A DNA stretch of 64,000 bases from positions 2,294,001 through 2,358,000 of the forward strand of contig NZ_CP119559.1 of NCBI RefSeq assembly GCF_029278565.1, given 5' to 3'. The position numbers and the translations under genes were made by a program. Shown piece after piece: positions 28,092-36,554 of the stretch. The stretch comes from Haloarcula halophila (GTDB lineage Archaea; Halobacteriota; Halobacteria; Halobacteriales; Haloarculaceae). Each line of letters starts with the position of its first letter. Position 1 is the first letter of the stretch. A model generated the notes under the pieces. The model did not search any database. It was given only the letters and a program-made list of their open reading frames with translations, and was not told the DNA's origin.

Positions 28092-29252
28092 ATGTGCATG
28101 GACGAACGGGTAACTGTCGCCGAACCGATTATTGGCGAGGAAGAACGCGAGAACGTTGACCACGTTCTCGACAGCGGACGGTTTCTACAGGGGCCGTACG
28201 TCAAGGCGTTCGAAGACAAGTGGGCGGATTTCGTCGGCGTCGACCACGCGGTCGCCGTGACCAACGGCACGACGGCGATCCAGCTAGCGCTGAACGCGCT
28301 GGGTCTACAACCTGGGGACGAGGTGATCGTCCCCAGTCTCACGTTCGGGTCGACAGCGACTGCCGTCGTCCATCAGGCAGGGGTCCCTGTCTTCGCCGAT
28401 ATCGACGCCGAAACGTATACCCTGGATCACACCGATCTGGAACGGTGTCTCTCCGACCGAACTGAAGCCATCCTCCCGGTGCATCTATATGGCCATCCTG
28501 CGGAGATGGATGAAATTGTCTCGTTCGCCAGGAAGCACGATCTCGCTGTTGTCGAGGACGCTGCACAGGCACACGGCGCTCGATACAGGGGTTCGGTCGT
28601 GGGTAGTATCGGTGATGTCGGCTGTTTCTCATTCTATGCGACGAAGAACATCACCACTGGCGAAGGGGGGATCGTGACGACTGACGACACTGATCTCGCC
28701 GAGCGAATTCGTCTCCTTCGTAGCCACGGGATGGAGACCCGGGATAACCACATCGATTTGGGCTATAACTATCGAATGAGCGAACTCAATGGGGCAATCG
28801 GGACCGAACAGATAGACCGTCTCTCCGGCTTCAATCAGCGTCGGCGAGCAATCTCCGAACGGCTGTTCGACGAACTCGCGGATGTAGAGTGGTTGACTCC
28901 CGCAACAGTCCGTCCTTACGTTGAACACGCCTACTTCTGGGCACCGTTCGAAATCGACACCGACGCCATCGGGAAGACCGGAAAAGATGTCTGGCGTGAC
29001 CTTGACGAGCGCGGTGTCGAGACTCGCCACCGATACACCGAACCACTCTACAAACAGCCGGTCTTCCAGGAACATCGCGGCTTCAACAGCGACTTTCCCT
29101 GGAGCGAGAATCCACGCGACCACGCGTACGACTTGGAGCTAGAGACGGTCGAACAGGTCGCCGGCAATATGATCGGACTCCCGAATCACCCGAGCCTTAC
29201 GGACGAGGAGGTCGCCCGTGTCGTCTCGGTCGTTCAGGAGTATGGAACATGA
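28092..29252 (+). CDS. DegT/DnrJ/EryC1/StrS sugar aminotransferase
   Basis: A 386-residue PLP enzyme that aminates a keto-sugar nucleotide. Signatures: VDHVLDSGRFLQGPYVKAFE, AVTNGTTAIQLALNALGL, PGDEVIVPSLTFGSTATAV, PVHLYGHPAEMDEI, VEDAAQAHGARY (Asp contacting PLP) and FSFYATKNITTGEGGIV with the PLP-binding Lys, then SHGMETRDNHIDLGYNYRMS. ATGs at 28092 and 28098 are both possible. It likely supplies the 4-amino group of a dideoxy or nonulosonic precursor; the 4-dehydro sugar would come from an SDR in the locus. Confidence 0.93.
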   Translation: MCMDERVTVAEPIIGEEERENVDHVLDSGRFLQGPYVKAFEDKWADFVGVDHAVAVTNGTTAIQLALNALGLQPGDEVIVPSLTFGSTATAVVHQAGVPVFADIDAETYTLDHTDLERCLSDRTEAILPVHLYGHPAEMDEIVSFARKHDLAVVEDAAQAHGARYRGSVVGSIGDVGCFSFYATKNITTGEGGIVTTDDTDLAERIRLLRSHGMETRDNHIDLGYNYRMSELNGAIGTEQIDRLSGFNQRRRAISERLFDELADVEWLTPATVRPYVEHAYFWAPFEIDTDAIGKTGKDVWRDLDERGVETRHRYTEPLYKQPVFQEHRGFNSDFPWSENPRDHAYDLELETVEQVAGNMIGLPNHPSLTDEEVARVVSVVQEYGT

Positions 29253-29317
29253 CGGCCACTCGCCCGGCTAGTCCGCGGAGCCGACAGGGTTAATCGGATT
29301 GGTGCAGACCTCGTCGT

Positions 29318-29989
29318 ATGGCCAGTGACGGATTTTCCGAGGAATGGGACTCTCTCTGGGAAATGGCACACTCCTACGGGAAGTGGCCGTGGACGGACGT
29401 CGTCGCGCTCGTCAACGAATACTGCTCTCTCGGGGAGTTGCGGGTGCTCGAACTTGGTTGTGGACCGGGGACTAACATCCCATTTTTCCAGACACACGAC
29501 GCCGACTACTACGCCGTCGAGGGAAGTGACCACGCTGCTCGAATCGCCCGGAATCGGTTTCCGAGGTACGCTGACCAGATCGCTGTTGCCGATTTCACCG
29601 AGTCGATCCCGTTCGATGGCCCGTTCGATCTGGTACTCGACAGGGCCTCACTCACCGCGAACTCGACCGAACGGATCGAACAGTGTCTCTCGATGGTCAC
29701 CGATCGCCTTCGATCCGATGGCCATCTCATCTGTATCGATCTCTACGCCACGGACGACCTGAACTACGACTCGGACGGGAACGGTCCCGACGAGTACACG
29801 CGACGTGGATTCGAGGACGGGCGGTTCGAGGGCATGGGTAAAATTCACTTCTTCGACGAGGACCATCTGCAAGAGACCTTCGACGCGTTCGAGCCACTAC
29901 ATTTGACTCATACCACTGAACAACTCAAGATTCCTCAACAGGAGCAACGCGCTCAGTGGACGTTCGTCGGAACACCGGTCACAGAGTGA
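29318..29989 (+). CDS. Class I SAM-dependent methyltransferase
   Basis: A 223-residue protein with motif I VLELGCGPGTNIPFFQTHDA (about residues 47-66), AVEGSDHAARIARNRF and FDLVLDRASLTANSTERIEQ. It starts WDSLWEMAHSYGKWPW, as in several sugar O-methyltransferases and thiopurine-like methyltransferases of polysaccharide loci. It is co-directional with the aminotransferase, 65 nt downstream, with its own ATG at 29318. Confidence 0.85.
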   Translation: MASDGFSEEWDSLWEMAHSYGKWPWTDVVALVNEYCSLGELRVLELGCGPGTNIPFFQTHDADYYAVEGSDHAARIARNRFPRYADQIAVADFTESIPFDGPFDLVLDRASLTANSTERIEQCLSMVTDRLRSDGHLICIDLYATDDLNYDSDGNGPDEYTRRGFEDGRFEGMGKIHFFDEDHLQETFDAFEPLHLTHTTEQLKIPQQEQRAQWTFVGTPVTE

Positions 29990-30008
29990 GCAGGGGTCGG
30001 TGTCCCTG

Positions 30009-30722
30009 TTACAAGTAGCCGAATTGTTGCATGTGTCGCTCGACGTCGGTCGAATCACTCTCGGCTGGCGCTGTCTGATCCTCGGTTAGCGAGGAGACAT
30101 CTGCCGTCCCTACCATCGAATCGTCGACGACGAACCACGGGAGTTCTCGCAGTGTCGGATGTGTGATGTTGGGATGGCCGAACCGTCCGTCTTCGCCGAG
30201 ATGCTCGCCGTGATCGGCAGTCAGCAGGACCGTGCAATCTAGATACTTGATGAGGTCAGTGACCTGCTCGAGGACTAGTCGGAAATTTTCTTTGTATGCC
30301 TGTCGGAGTTCGTCAACAGTGGGTTCGCCGTTCGCGATCTGATCCGGTACATGATAGTGCGGAAGCGACTTACTGTGCTCGGTCCGCGTTTTTGGAGCGA
30401 CTGCCCCCTCAATATCGTCTAGCTCCCGTTCATCGCGCTTGGGTTTCCAGGTCTCGATCGGCGTCTCACCGATATAGGGTTCGTGTGGTTGGAGGTAATG
30501 GACGACCGACCTCGTCGTATCGCTCGTCTGTAAGTAGTCGTAGACGTGTTCGTTGACCGCTTCTGGACGAACGGTGAACAGTTGGTCGTTGAAATCTGTT
30601 TCCCAGACGTGAACGATCTCCTCGAAGTGTTCGCGTGGCCTGAAGTTGGTGTTTCGCTGTTCACACTGAACTCGGACACGTGGGATGTGGCCGAAATGTA
30701 CGTCAGGTCGTAGTCGCCGTCC
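30009..30722 (-). pseudogene. Truncated sulfatase-like protein, catalytic N-terminus missing
   Basis: The C-terminal half of an alkaline phosphatase superfamily member is readable: HFEEIVHVWETDFND, SVVHYLQPHEPYIGETPIE, VLLTADHGEHLGEDGRFGHP and the end MQQFGYL. Upstream, DYDLTYISATSHVSEF is in a different frame, so there is a frameshift near 30675. The block with the metal Asp and Ser/Thr nucleophile is absent upstream. An open frame continues to 30884, but its first 50 or so codons do not look like the family. It is the third family member in this window. Confidence 0.75.
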
Positions 30723-30936
30723 TAAGTTTCTGGGACCCACCGTGGTGTCAGGTTTGTCGCGCTCCAGGCTTTCGTGAGGAACTGCAAGACTCCTTTTTAC
30801 GCAAGAAAATGATATTTCGGATCGATCACCGACATCTATGTATGCAACTAATCTGCGTTGGTAAAAAGGTTGGCGCCACGGCACGGAGCACTGCTCAGAT
30901 GTCGAGTGAGCCGCGTTAATTTTGGTGTGAATTGTG

Positions 30937-31041
30937 ATGGACCGCGAAGGGTTCGAGTCACTTTTCAGCTACGAGAAAATCATCGCGTCTGAACGAGAGC
31001 TTACAGATGAGTATTCTGCCACAAAATTACAGATATCCTAA
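30937..31041 (+). other. Short open frame of unknown meaning in the relic intergenic region
   Basis: ATG to stop gives 34 residues (MDREGFESLFSYEKIIASER...). It overlaps the antisense end of the next gene by 15 bp. It may be a remnant of a larger gene. Just upstream, GCGTTAATTTTGGTGTGA nearly repeats the sequence around the GT61 stop at 43344-43361, suggesting recombination. The remaining 30723-31026 holds no gene I can recognise. Confidence 0.2.
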
Positions 31042-32448
31042 ATTTCGAAGTTGTTGTTTAGATAACTCTTTGATACTGTCGGTAGTGTTTTCAAGTTCCT
31101 GTTTTACCGCCATCCGTTTTGCTTCCAGAATACTCGTCTGAAAACGGTGTTCTTCTGCATCGGGAAACGTCTCGTCGGTTTCAACGAACGTCTGATTACA
31201 CGCATCGGTCGGGCTAAAATTATACCGTTTTACTGTCCCGATGCTGTCCCAGACAATTTTTTCGTTGTCATGATAAATACATCGGATTAGGCGATCCCAG
31301 TATGTGAGGTTCTCTGAAATAGGTATTGAACCCGCTCGCCCAATCACTTCAGCAACTACTGGATCATCACTGAAACAGTACCGCTCGTCCTTGGCAAGTG
31401 CCGTGATCAACGAACCAATTTCAATGTTACTCGTCAAGGTACTGACCTCTTTGGGGTATCCGTCGGGGGGATTGACAATGACGAGCGGTACGTGGAGTAC
31501 ACCTTCGGTGAGACTGGTTATGTGTCCGATAATATCATTATCTTCCTCAAACCCGAGATTCTCGCCATGATCAGCTGTCACGACGATAGTCGTCTCATTG
31601 TCGGTCGCTGACTGGACTTCGTCTATCCAGGCGGTGAGATGTCGGTCGAGATAATCAATTGCGGCGCGATACAGCTCACGCTGATTCTGTAAGAACTGTC
31701 TGTACTCTCCGGTATTATGGCTAATCCCATAGTTGCCTGATTCAGGAGTTTCTTCGGCACCAGGGCGAGATGGTGGAACCGAGTAGAGGCTAGTATCGTA
31801 CCCCCGCTGGACTGTCGGTGAGTGGGCCTCCATCAAGTTCAGATACATAAACACTGGCTCATCCAATGATTCGTGGGTATCAAGATAGTCTTGCGCGACC
31901 GAGAGCGTCGTCTTCGTCCCTGCGTCTCTGATCTGCCGCCATGGACGATCAACAAATAAATGATCGTAGATTGATAGTTTCGTAAGAATACCATTCGCTA
32001 GACTGCGAACCGGATTAGCATCACGTAATGCTGCAGTAATATAACCGAAAGTGCCTGTTTCGGCGAGATTGAGATCGGCCGGCGACAGAGCATCGTCGAA
32101 TTGAAAATCGTTAGTTGATACTTCGAAGAACTCGTCGAATAGCGAATCAAAATCATACGTGCTACTCAAATAGGCGTTCGGACTGACACCGATTCGTGTA
32201 TGTTTACTGAAATTATCAAGAAAAGTCTCAGTACGGTTGATTTTCGAGAATTGTGGTGGATGGGTGTGTACCCCGTGTTCGTGTGGGAGAGTCGCTGTGA
32301 ACATACTCCCATGGCTCGGTACTGTCCAGCAGCTGGCGGCTCGAGCCTGGTGGTAGACAGTATCCGCGCGTTTATTCACCAGAGGTGCGAATTCCTCAAA
32401 ATAATCCTTTCGGACGGCGTCTAGACAGACGAGAATGACATTTCTCAT
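31027..32448 (-). CDS. Sulfatase-like protein (alkaline phosphatase superfamily), Thr nucleophile
   Basis: A 473-residue protein starting MRNVILVCLDAVRKDYFEEF (metal Asp). The active block is SCWTVPSHGSMFTATLPHEH: Thr replaces the formylglycine Cys and His the Arg of C-x-P-S-R. It continues NLMEAHSPTVQRGY, then VTADHGENLGFEEDNDIIGH (second metal site), and ends LRNLGYL like the other members. It has no signal peptide or membrane segment. It is markedly AT-richer than the 17071 and 52891 relatives, so it was probably acquired separately. The role could be a phosphate or sulfate ester hydrolase or transferase. Confidence 0.85.
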   Translation of the reverse strand: MRNVILVCLDAVRKDYFEEFAPLVNKRADTVYHQARAASCWTVPSHGSMFTATLPHEHGVHTHPPQFSKINRTETFLDNFSKHTRIGVSPNAYLSSTYDFDSLFDEFFEVSTNDFQFDDALSPADLNLAETGTFGYITAALRDANPVRSLANGILTKLSIYDHLFVDRPWRQIRDAGTKTTLSVAQDYLDTHESLDEPVFMYLNLMEAHSPTVQRGYDTSLYSVPPSRPGAEETPESGNYGISHNTGEYRQFLQNQRELYRAAIDYLDRHLTAWIDEVQSATDNETTIVVTADHGENLGFEEDNDIIGHITSLTEGVLHVPLVIVNPPDGYPKEVSTLTSNIEIGSLITALAKDERYCFSDDPVVAEVIGRAGSIPISENLTYWDRLIRCIYHDNEKIVWDSIGTVKRYNFSPTDACNQTFVETDETFPDAEEHRFQTSILEAKRMAVKQELENTTDSIKELSKQQLRNLGYL

Positions 32449-32552
32449 CTTATCAATTTACAAGCTGACTGAGTATATGTTTTTTTGCTCCATATCGTCT
32501 CGTAGAACCAATCTCATTGCGTGAGCTTCTCACGATCTGGATCATCTTCCCG

Positions 32553-32691
32553 TTAGATGATAGTGATCCAAACGATAATCAGTTCATACCGTGTCTTCAG
32601 CTCACGAAAGAGCACCCCACTCTCCCAGCGACACCGGTCGGTTGTTGCGAGATCGCACGGGAGAAACTCACTTCTCGGGTGATTCGCGATA
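32553..32691 (-). pseudogene. Fragment of an ISH8-type transposase
   Basis: Read on the minus strand: SEFLPCDLATTDRCRWESG followed by VLFRELKTRYELI, against EEFLPADLATLYRCRWEVE and TLFRELKTQYELD in the intact transposase at 40576-41880. About 45 codons remain. The fragment is cut at 32692 by the end of an IS1595-type element, which shows the IS1595 element inserted into it. Confidence 0.75.
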
Positions 32692-32937
32692 CGGTCTTGT
32701 GACGGAGACTGTTGACGGCCAGAACTGCCAGTGAAAGCCGAAGGGCATAACTAAACCGCGCCAGAGGACCAGATATTTTCCCGGTAGACCGATTTGTGTC
32801 GGAATCGGCTGCCGCGGACCTGCTGCAACAGGTCCGCTGGCGTGATGCAGTCTACTACCCCCGCTGTTGTTCTGACCAGCCGGTTAGGAACGGCAGCTAT
32901 CGAGCGTACCAACGGTATCTGTGTAAGGATTGCAGAC
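32692..32937 (+). mobile_element. 5' fragment of an IS1595-type element
   Basis: It begins CGGTCTTGTGACGGAGACTG, matching the terminal repeat of the 18582-19564 copy, and continues into the transposase N-terminus with the zinc ribbon damaged: VDRFVSESAAADLLQQVRWR, RNGSYRAYQRYLCKDC. It stops abruptly at the left end of an ISH8-like element at 32938. The DDE part is missing. Confidence 0.8.
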
Positions 32938-32950
32938 CATTGGTGTTCGG

Positions 32951-33776
32951 TTAAGCACTGGATCGCCTCATGAAGGCCTCAGCTACTCGTTCGCTGAGTA
33001 AGAGCCGCGATTTCTCTGGTTGGCGGGTGTCACGAAACATCAGTTCCGACAGATTCGGCGGTGGATGGCCGAACGACTGGGCTAGATCTTCGAGAATGAG
33101 CTGGGCGAGGGACCGGAAGGTCTTCGCCCAGCGCTCAAGCGGGAACACCGTCTCTGGAAACTGCTCTTGAAACACGCCGAGCAAGGCTCTGCTGACCGTC
33201 AACGTCAGCAGAGCCGCCACCACCAACAGGTGAACGATCGCTGGATCACTCGTCTAGAACTTCTCCAGCCCATACAGCGACTTCAGTTCCCGAAACAGCA
33301 ACTCCACTTCCCACCGCAACCCGTACAGCGCCGCGACCTGCCTCGGAGTGAACTCATCGGGCAGATTCGTCACGTACAGAAGGTAGTCGTCGGTGTCCGC
33401 AACGAGGACACCGACGACGCGAAACTCCATCGAATCGATTGACTGCTTCCCAGCGTATGCCCGCCGTTTGAACTCGATCTCCACGGTTACGTGGATGATC
33501 TCCCGAGTCAGATCTCCCAGAATGTCCCGAAGACGACGCTCCGGCAAGGAAATGGCGCGCGAGTGATCACTGGAACTATTGAATATTCAGCGAAATGCGC
33601 TACAGCCATTGGCTCCAGGTGAAAACAACTCTATGCTTTCACTGGGGCTCTCACTCGTCTCAGCGCTGTATTCAGTTCTTGCGCATACCACTCCGCGCGA
33701 TGTCTTCGATTAGCTCGGCTGGAAACAGGGAAGTCAACCGCCGTCGTATGAGATCCGGGGAGGGTTGCTTGAACAC
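32951..33776 (-). pseudogene. ISH8-type transposase relic
   Basis: The N-terminus KQPSPDLIRRRLTSLFPAEL is followed by the 133-bp element instead of the central region. The rest continues RAISLPERRLRDILGDL, FRVVGVLVADTDDYLLYVTN and LYGLRWEVELLFRELKSLYG, a stop, then ALLTLTVSRALLGVFQEQFP to the C-terminus. Roughly 200 residues with the first DDE carboxylates are deleted, so it cannot be active. Confidence 0.85.
33561..33693. mobile_element. 133-bp miniature element, copy 1
   Basis: Sequence GAGTGATCACTGGAACTATT to TTGCGCATACCACTC. A second copy at 36009-36141 has the same length and 4 mismatches. The ends are short inverted repeats (GAGTG/CACTC). It contains perfect palindromes AGTGATCACT and TGAATATTCA. 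It lies inside the ISH8-like transposase relic, flanked by CGCGC on the left and GCGCG on the right. It has no coding capacity worth noting. Confidence 0.8.
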
Positions 33777-34052
33777 ATTCTCTCCCCACGCGGTCTACAA
33801 CGATAGCTTCGTCACCAGAGCGCTGCCTGTCGGTTTCTCCGCCTAACCGAACACGGATGGTTGTAGTGATTAGAACTAGTTGCTTATTTCTGGTAGAGAA
33901 ACCTGGCAAAGAGCTGTATCGATCGCTGTCGTTAGCTCGTCGAGTGAGTCGAAAAATCGATTGCTGAGAGCATTCTGGAATCTATCACCTTCTACGCGAA
34001 TCCGTATTGCATTAGCAGCCGAAACCGACACCATCTAACGATTCACCAGAGT

Positions 34053-34062
34053 CCCCCCCCCC
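34053..34062 (+). repeat. Homopolymeric C10 tract upstream of the RmlD-like gene
   Basis: Ten consecutive C lie 30-39 nt before the ATG at 34092, at or beside the expected BRE/TATA position. The rest of 33860-34091 holds no gene I can recognise. Confidence 0.75.
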
Positions 34063-34091
34063 TTTTGTTATCCCTGTACTAATAACCGAGT

Positions 34092-35012
34092 ATGAAGATA
34101 CTCGTTATAGGTGGATCAGGTCTTGTCGGCTGGTTCTTCGTTGAGTCGTGCGTTGCAGAGGGACTCGATGTCGCCTATACGGTTCATACGAATGCCGTCG
34201 AACACAAGGGCGTACCAGTCTACACGGTAGATATCCGAAATGCCGAAGAGACAGCCTCCGTTATCAAGGATATAGATCCAGATATTGTTTTTCACACTGC
34301 AGGGATATCTGATGCAGATCAGTGTGAGCGCTATCCGGACCAATCGCATGAAATCAATGTTGACGGGACTACATATATTGCAGACGCTTGTGAGGTACAG
34401 GGAATCCCACTAGTGTTCGTCTCCACGAGTATGGTATTTGATGGTTCTGAGGACAGCTACACCGAAGACGATACGCGAAGTCCGAAAACCACGTATGGCG
34501 AACAGAAGGTTGCTTGTGAAGACATCGTCCGAGATACGACGGTTGATTCGACAGTTATCAGAATCGATCAACCGTATTGCTGGCCAATGGAATGGCATAC
34601 CGGAACATTCGTATCGTGGACCTATACCCACCTCTTAGCGGAAAACCCGTTTCCCGTGTTCACCGACTGGTACAATACTCCGGTGTTCATGGACGATCTT
34701 ACCGATGCTGTCATGACGGTGATTAGGACGGGATCCACAGGGACGTACCATATTGTCGGTTCAGAGTTTGTCTCCCGATATGAATGGGCACGTCAGATAG
34801 CGAACGCTCTTGGATATGATCCGGACCTCATTCGACGCGGACACTCGGAAGGAGCGGGCCTCCCTGCCGATCGTCCTGCTGTCAACCTCAGCAACGAACG
34901 GATCAAGGGCTCTCTGAATGTAGAGTTTCGATCAATCTCGGAAGCGCTCTCTGTGCTCGCATCCCGCCGTCAGATCAAGAATCTCTCTACCGAGGGGCAT
35001 ATGCACCGATAG
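34092..35012 (+). CDS. RmlD-like NDP-4-dehydro-sugar reductase (SDR)
   Basis: A 306-residue extended SDR of the RmlD substrate-binding type. MKILVIGGSGLVGWFFVESC is the Rossmann loop. PDIVFHTAGISDADQCERYP and INVDGTTYIADACEVQGIPL follow, then FVSTSMVFDGSEDSYTEDD and YGEQKVACED (catalytic Tyr and Lys). A conserved late block is FMDDLTDAVMTVI. It would reduce a 4-keto deoxysugar nucleotide. With the RmlA-like and C-methyltransferase genes nearby it points to a branched or deoxy sugar; no clear RmlB 4,6-dehydratase is seen in the window. A C10 tract precedes the start. Confidence 0.85.
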   Translation: MKILVIGGSGLVGWFFVESCVAEGLDVAYTVHTNAVEHKGVPVYTVDIRNAEETASVIKDIDPDIVFHTAGISDADQCERYPDQSHEINVDGTTYIADACEVQGIPLVFVSTSMVFDGSEDSYTEDDTRSPKTTYGEQKVACEDIVRDTTVDSTVIRIDQPYCWPMEWHTGTFVSWTYTHLLAENPFPVFTDWYNTPVFMDDLTDAVMTVIRTGSTGTYHIVGSEFVSRYEWARQIANALGYDPDLIRRGHSEGAGLPADRPAVNLSNERIKGSLNVEFRSISEALSVLASRRQIKNLSTEGHMHR

Positions 35013-35162
35013 ACACTGTCTGAAACCATACCCATTTTCAGATTGCGGTGAATTACTAAAAACGTGTCATAGAAAATCTCACAGCGGGACTGCAGGGTGT
35101 GTGATGTGCGTCCAGCCAAGTCCAGTCTTGCAAGACGTAGCTTCGATCCATCCCAATCGACA

Positions 35163-35170
35163 TCTTGGCA
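35163..35170. repeat. Left target-site duplication of the second IS1595-type element
   Basis: TCTTGGCA is directly repeated at 36312-36319. The 8-bp duplication matches the size for the first copy. In 35013-35162 I see no gene. Confidence 0.85.
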
Positions 35171-35261
35171 CGCTCTTCTGTAGAGGATTGTTAGTCAGTT
35201 CTCAGCAGTAGCTAGAAGTCACAGCGGGCAAGGGTGGCGCAGCCGCGCCACCCGACGAACG

Positions 35262-36281
35262 ATGATGCCAATCAATGTGTCCGTCTCGGAGCGTCGGGCC
35301 GCGAATCTGCTGGCACAGATTCTCTGGCGTGACGGCGTCTATTGCCCGCGCTGCTGTGGCGAATCTGTGATTCGGTACGGCAGCTATCGAGTGTTTTCAA
35401 CGGTATCTGTGTGAGGATTGCGGCCGCACATTCAACGACAAGACGGGCACTGTCTTCGAGTACTCGGCGATACCGCTCAGGAAGTGGTATCTTGCCGTCT
35501 ACACCTATATCCGACTGAACGTCAGTATCAGACAACTGGACGCTGAACTCGCTGTCACCTACAAGACGGTCTACCGGCACGTCCAGCGCTTCCTGCGGGC
35601 GCTGGACGCGCCTCGGCCACCGCTCGAAGGCCCAGTCGAGATCGACGAGCTGTATGTTTCCGCCGGGAAGAAGGGCCGCGAGCGCGACCGCCCGTCGCGC
35701 TCGCGCGGCCTGTCCACGTGCGGCCGTAGAACGTATCACGAAGACAAGCCGCCGGTGTTCATCCTCGCTGACCGCGGGAGTGGAGAGACGTACGTTCACC
35801 CGGCGAAAGCCGCCGAGGAATCGACGATTCGACTCCTGCTTGACGACCGTCAGCAGGAGTCGCTGACCGTCTATATTGACGGCTTTCGAGCGTACGAACC
35901 CCCCTCGACGGCGACGACGCCTTCGACCGGCAATACGTCGTCCACGGCGATGGTGAATACGCTGCTGGAGACGTCCACGTCAACACCTGCGAGAGCCACG
36001 CGTCGCTGGAGTGATCACTGGAACTATTGAATATTCAGCGAAGTGCGCTACAGCCATTGGCTCCAGGTGAAAACAACCCTATGCTTTCACTGGGGCTCTC
36101 ACTCGTCTCAGCACTGTATTCAGTCCTTGCGCATACCACTCACGCGACGGTGGCTCCCGCCCCATCAAGGCGTCTCCAAAGACAAGCTCACACCCTACCT
36201 CAGAGCGCTCCAGCTACGGAAGTAAGTCCGCCGCAGACCCGGCGACGAAGCGCTCAAGACCATCCTTGAAACTGCGCTATG
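35262..36281 (+). pseudogene. IS1595-family transposase, frameshifted and interrupted
   Basis: Fragments in order: SERRAANLLAQILWRDGVYC, RCCGESVIRYGSYRVF, a frameshift near 35395 (about one extra base), then YLCEDCGRTFNDKTGTVFEY, VEIDELYVSAGKKGRERD, FILADRGSGETYVHPAKAAE and VYIDGFRAYEP. After CESHASL the 133-bp element intervenes, and TRRWLPPHQGVSKDKLTPYL continues exactly where it would if the insertion were removed. The C-terminus ends GDEALKTILETAL. Confidence 0.88.
36009..36141. mobile_element. 133-bp miniature element, copy 2
   Basis: Identical to copy 1 except at 4 positions. Removing exactly these 133 bp rejoins the transposase frame (HASL/TRRW), so insertion left no target duplication. 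The target CGTCGC-TGAC-GCGACG is itself an inverted repeat and the element sits in its loop. Confidence 0.85.
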
Positions 36282-36311
36282 ACGTCACCAACAATCGCTT
36301 ACCCAAGAGCG

Positions 36312-36319
36312 TCTTGGCA
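36312..36319. repeat. Right target-site duplication of the second IS1595-type element
   Basis: TCTTGGCA, identical to 35163-35170. The following 36320-36554 contains a short in-frame stretch (VAESVNFAGDRHLVSAVKR) with no start of its own and no family I recognise, then the promoter region of the RmlA-like gene. Confidence 0.85.
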
Positions 36320-36554
36320 AGTCGCTGAATCAGTGAACTTCGCTGGTGACCGCCACCTTGTTTCTGCAGTGAAGCGATGTGCTGAACCAACGGATTTCGC
36401 CGTCACAGTTGAGAGCTATCGCCTGCTGAACTCACCGAGAATCTATGAATACATCTACTGAACCCTATGATTTTAGGAAGTACCGAATATCGAAACCGTA
36501 CAACGGGCTGTTCAAACAGTGACTATATGAGCAGGTACCACTAATACGGTCATT

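Larger units (their letters stand above)
32938..33859 (-). mobile_element. Degenerate ISH8-like (IS4 family) element
   Basis: The ends are inverted repeats: CATTGGTGTTCGGTTAAG at the left, and on the minus strand CATCCGTGTTCGGTTAGG from the right. These resemble the ends of the full element at 39143-40553. No target duplication is visible (GATTGCAGAC before, GTTGTAGTGA after). The transposase gene has lost its first half, is interrupted by a 133-bp miniature element and has a stop codon. Confidence 0.8.
35171..36311 (+). mobile_element. IS1595-type element carrying a 133-bp insertion
   Basis: The ends CGCTCTTCTGTAGAGGATTG (left) and ...TTACCCAAGAGCG (right) are inverted repeats of the same kind as the 18582-19564 copy, with 8-bp duplications TCTTGGCA. 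Without the 133-bp miniature element its length is 1008 bp. The transposase is frameshifted. Confidence 0.88.

Noticed and set aside
35880-36280. 33595-33846 and 36043-36225 plus-strand open frames sharing MRYSHWLQVKTTLCFHWGSH
   Set aside because: The identity is due to the repeated 133-bp miniature element; neither frame looks like a protein gene.
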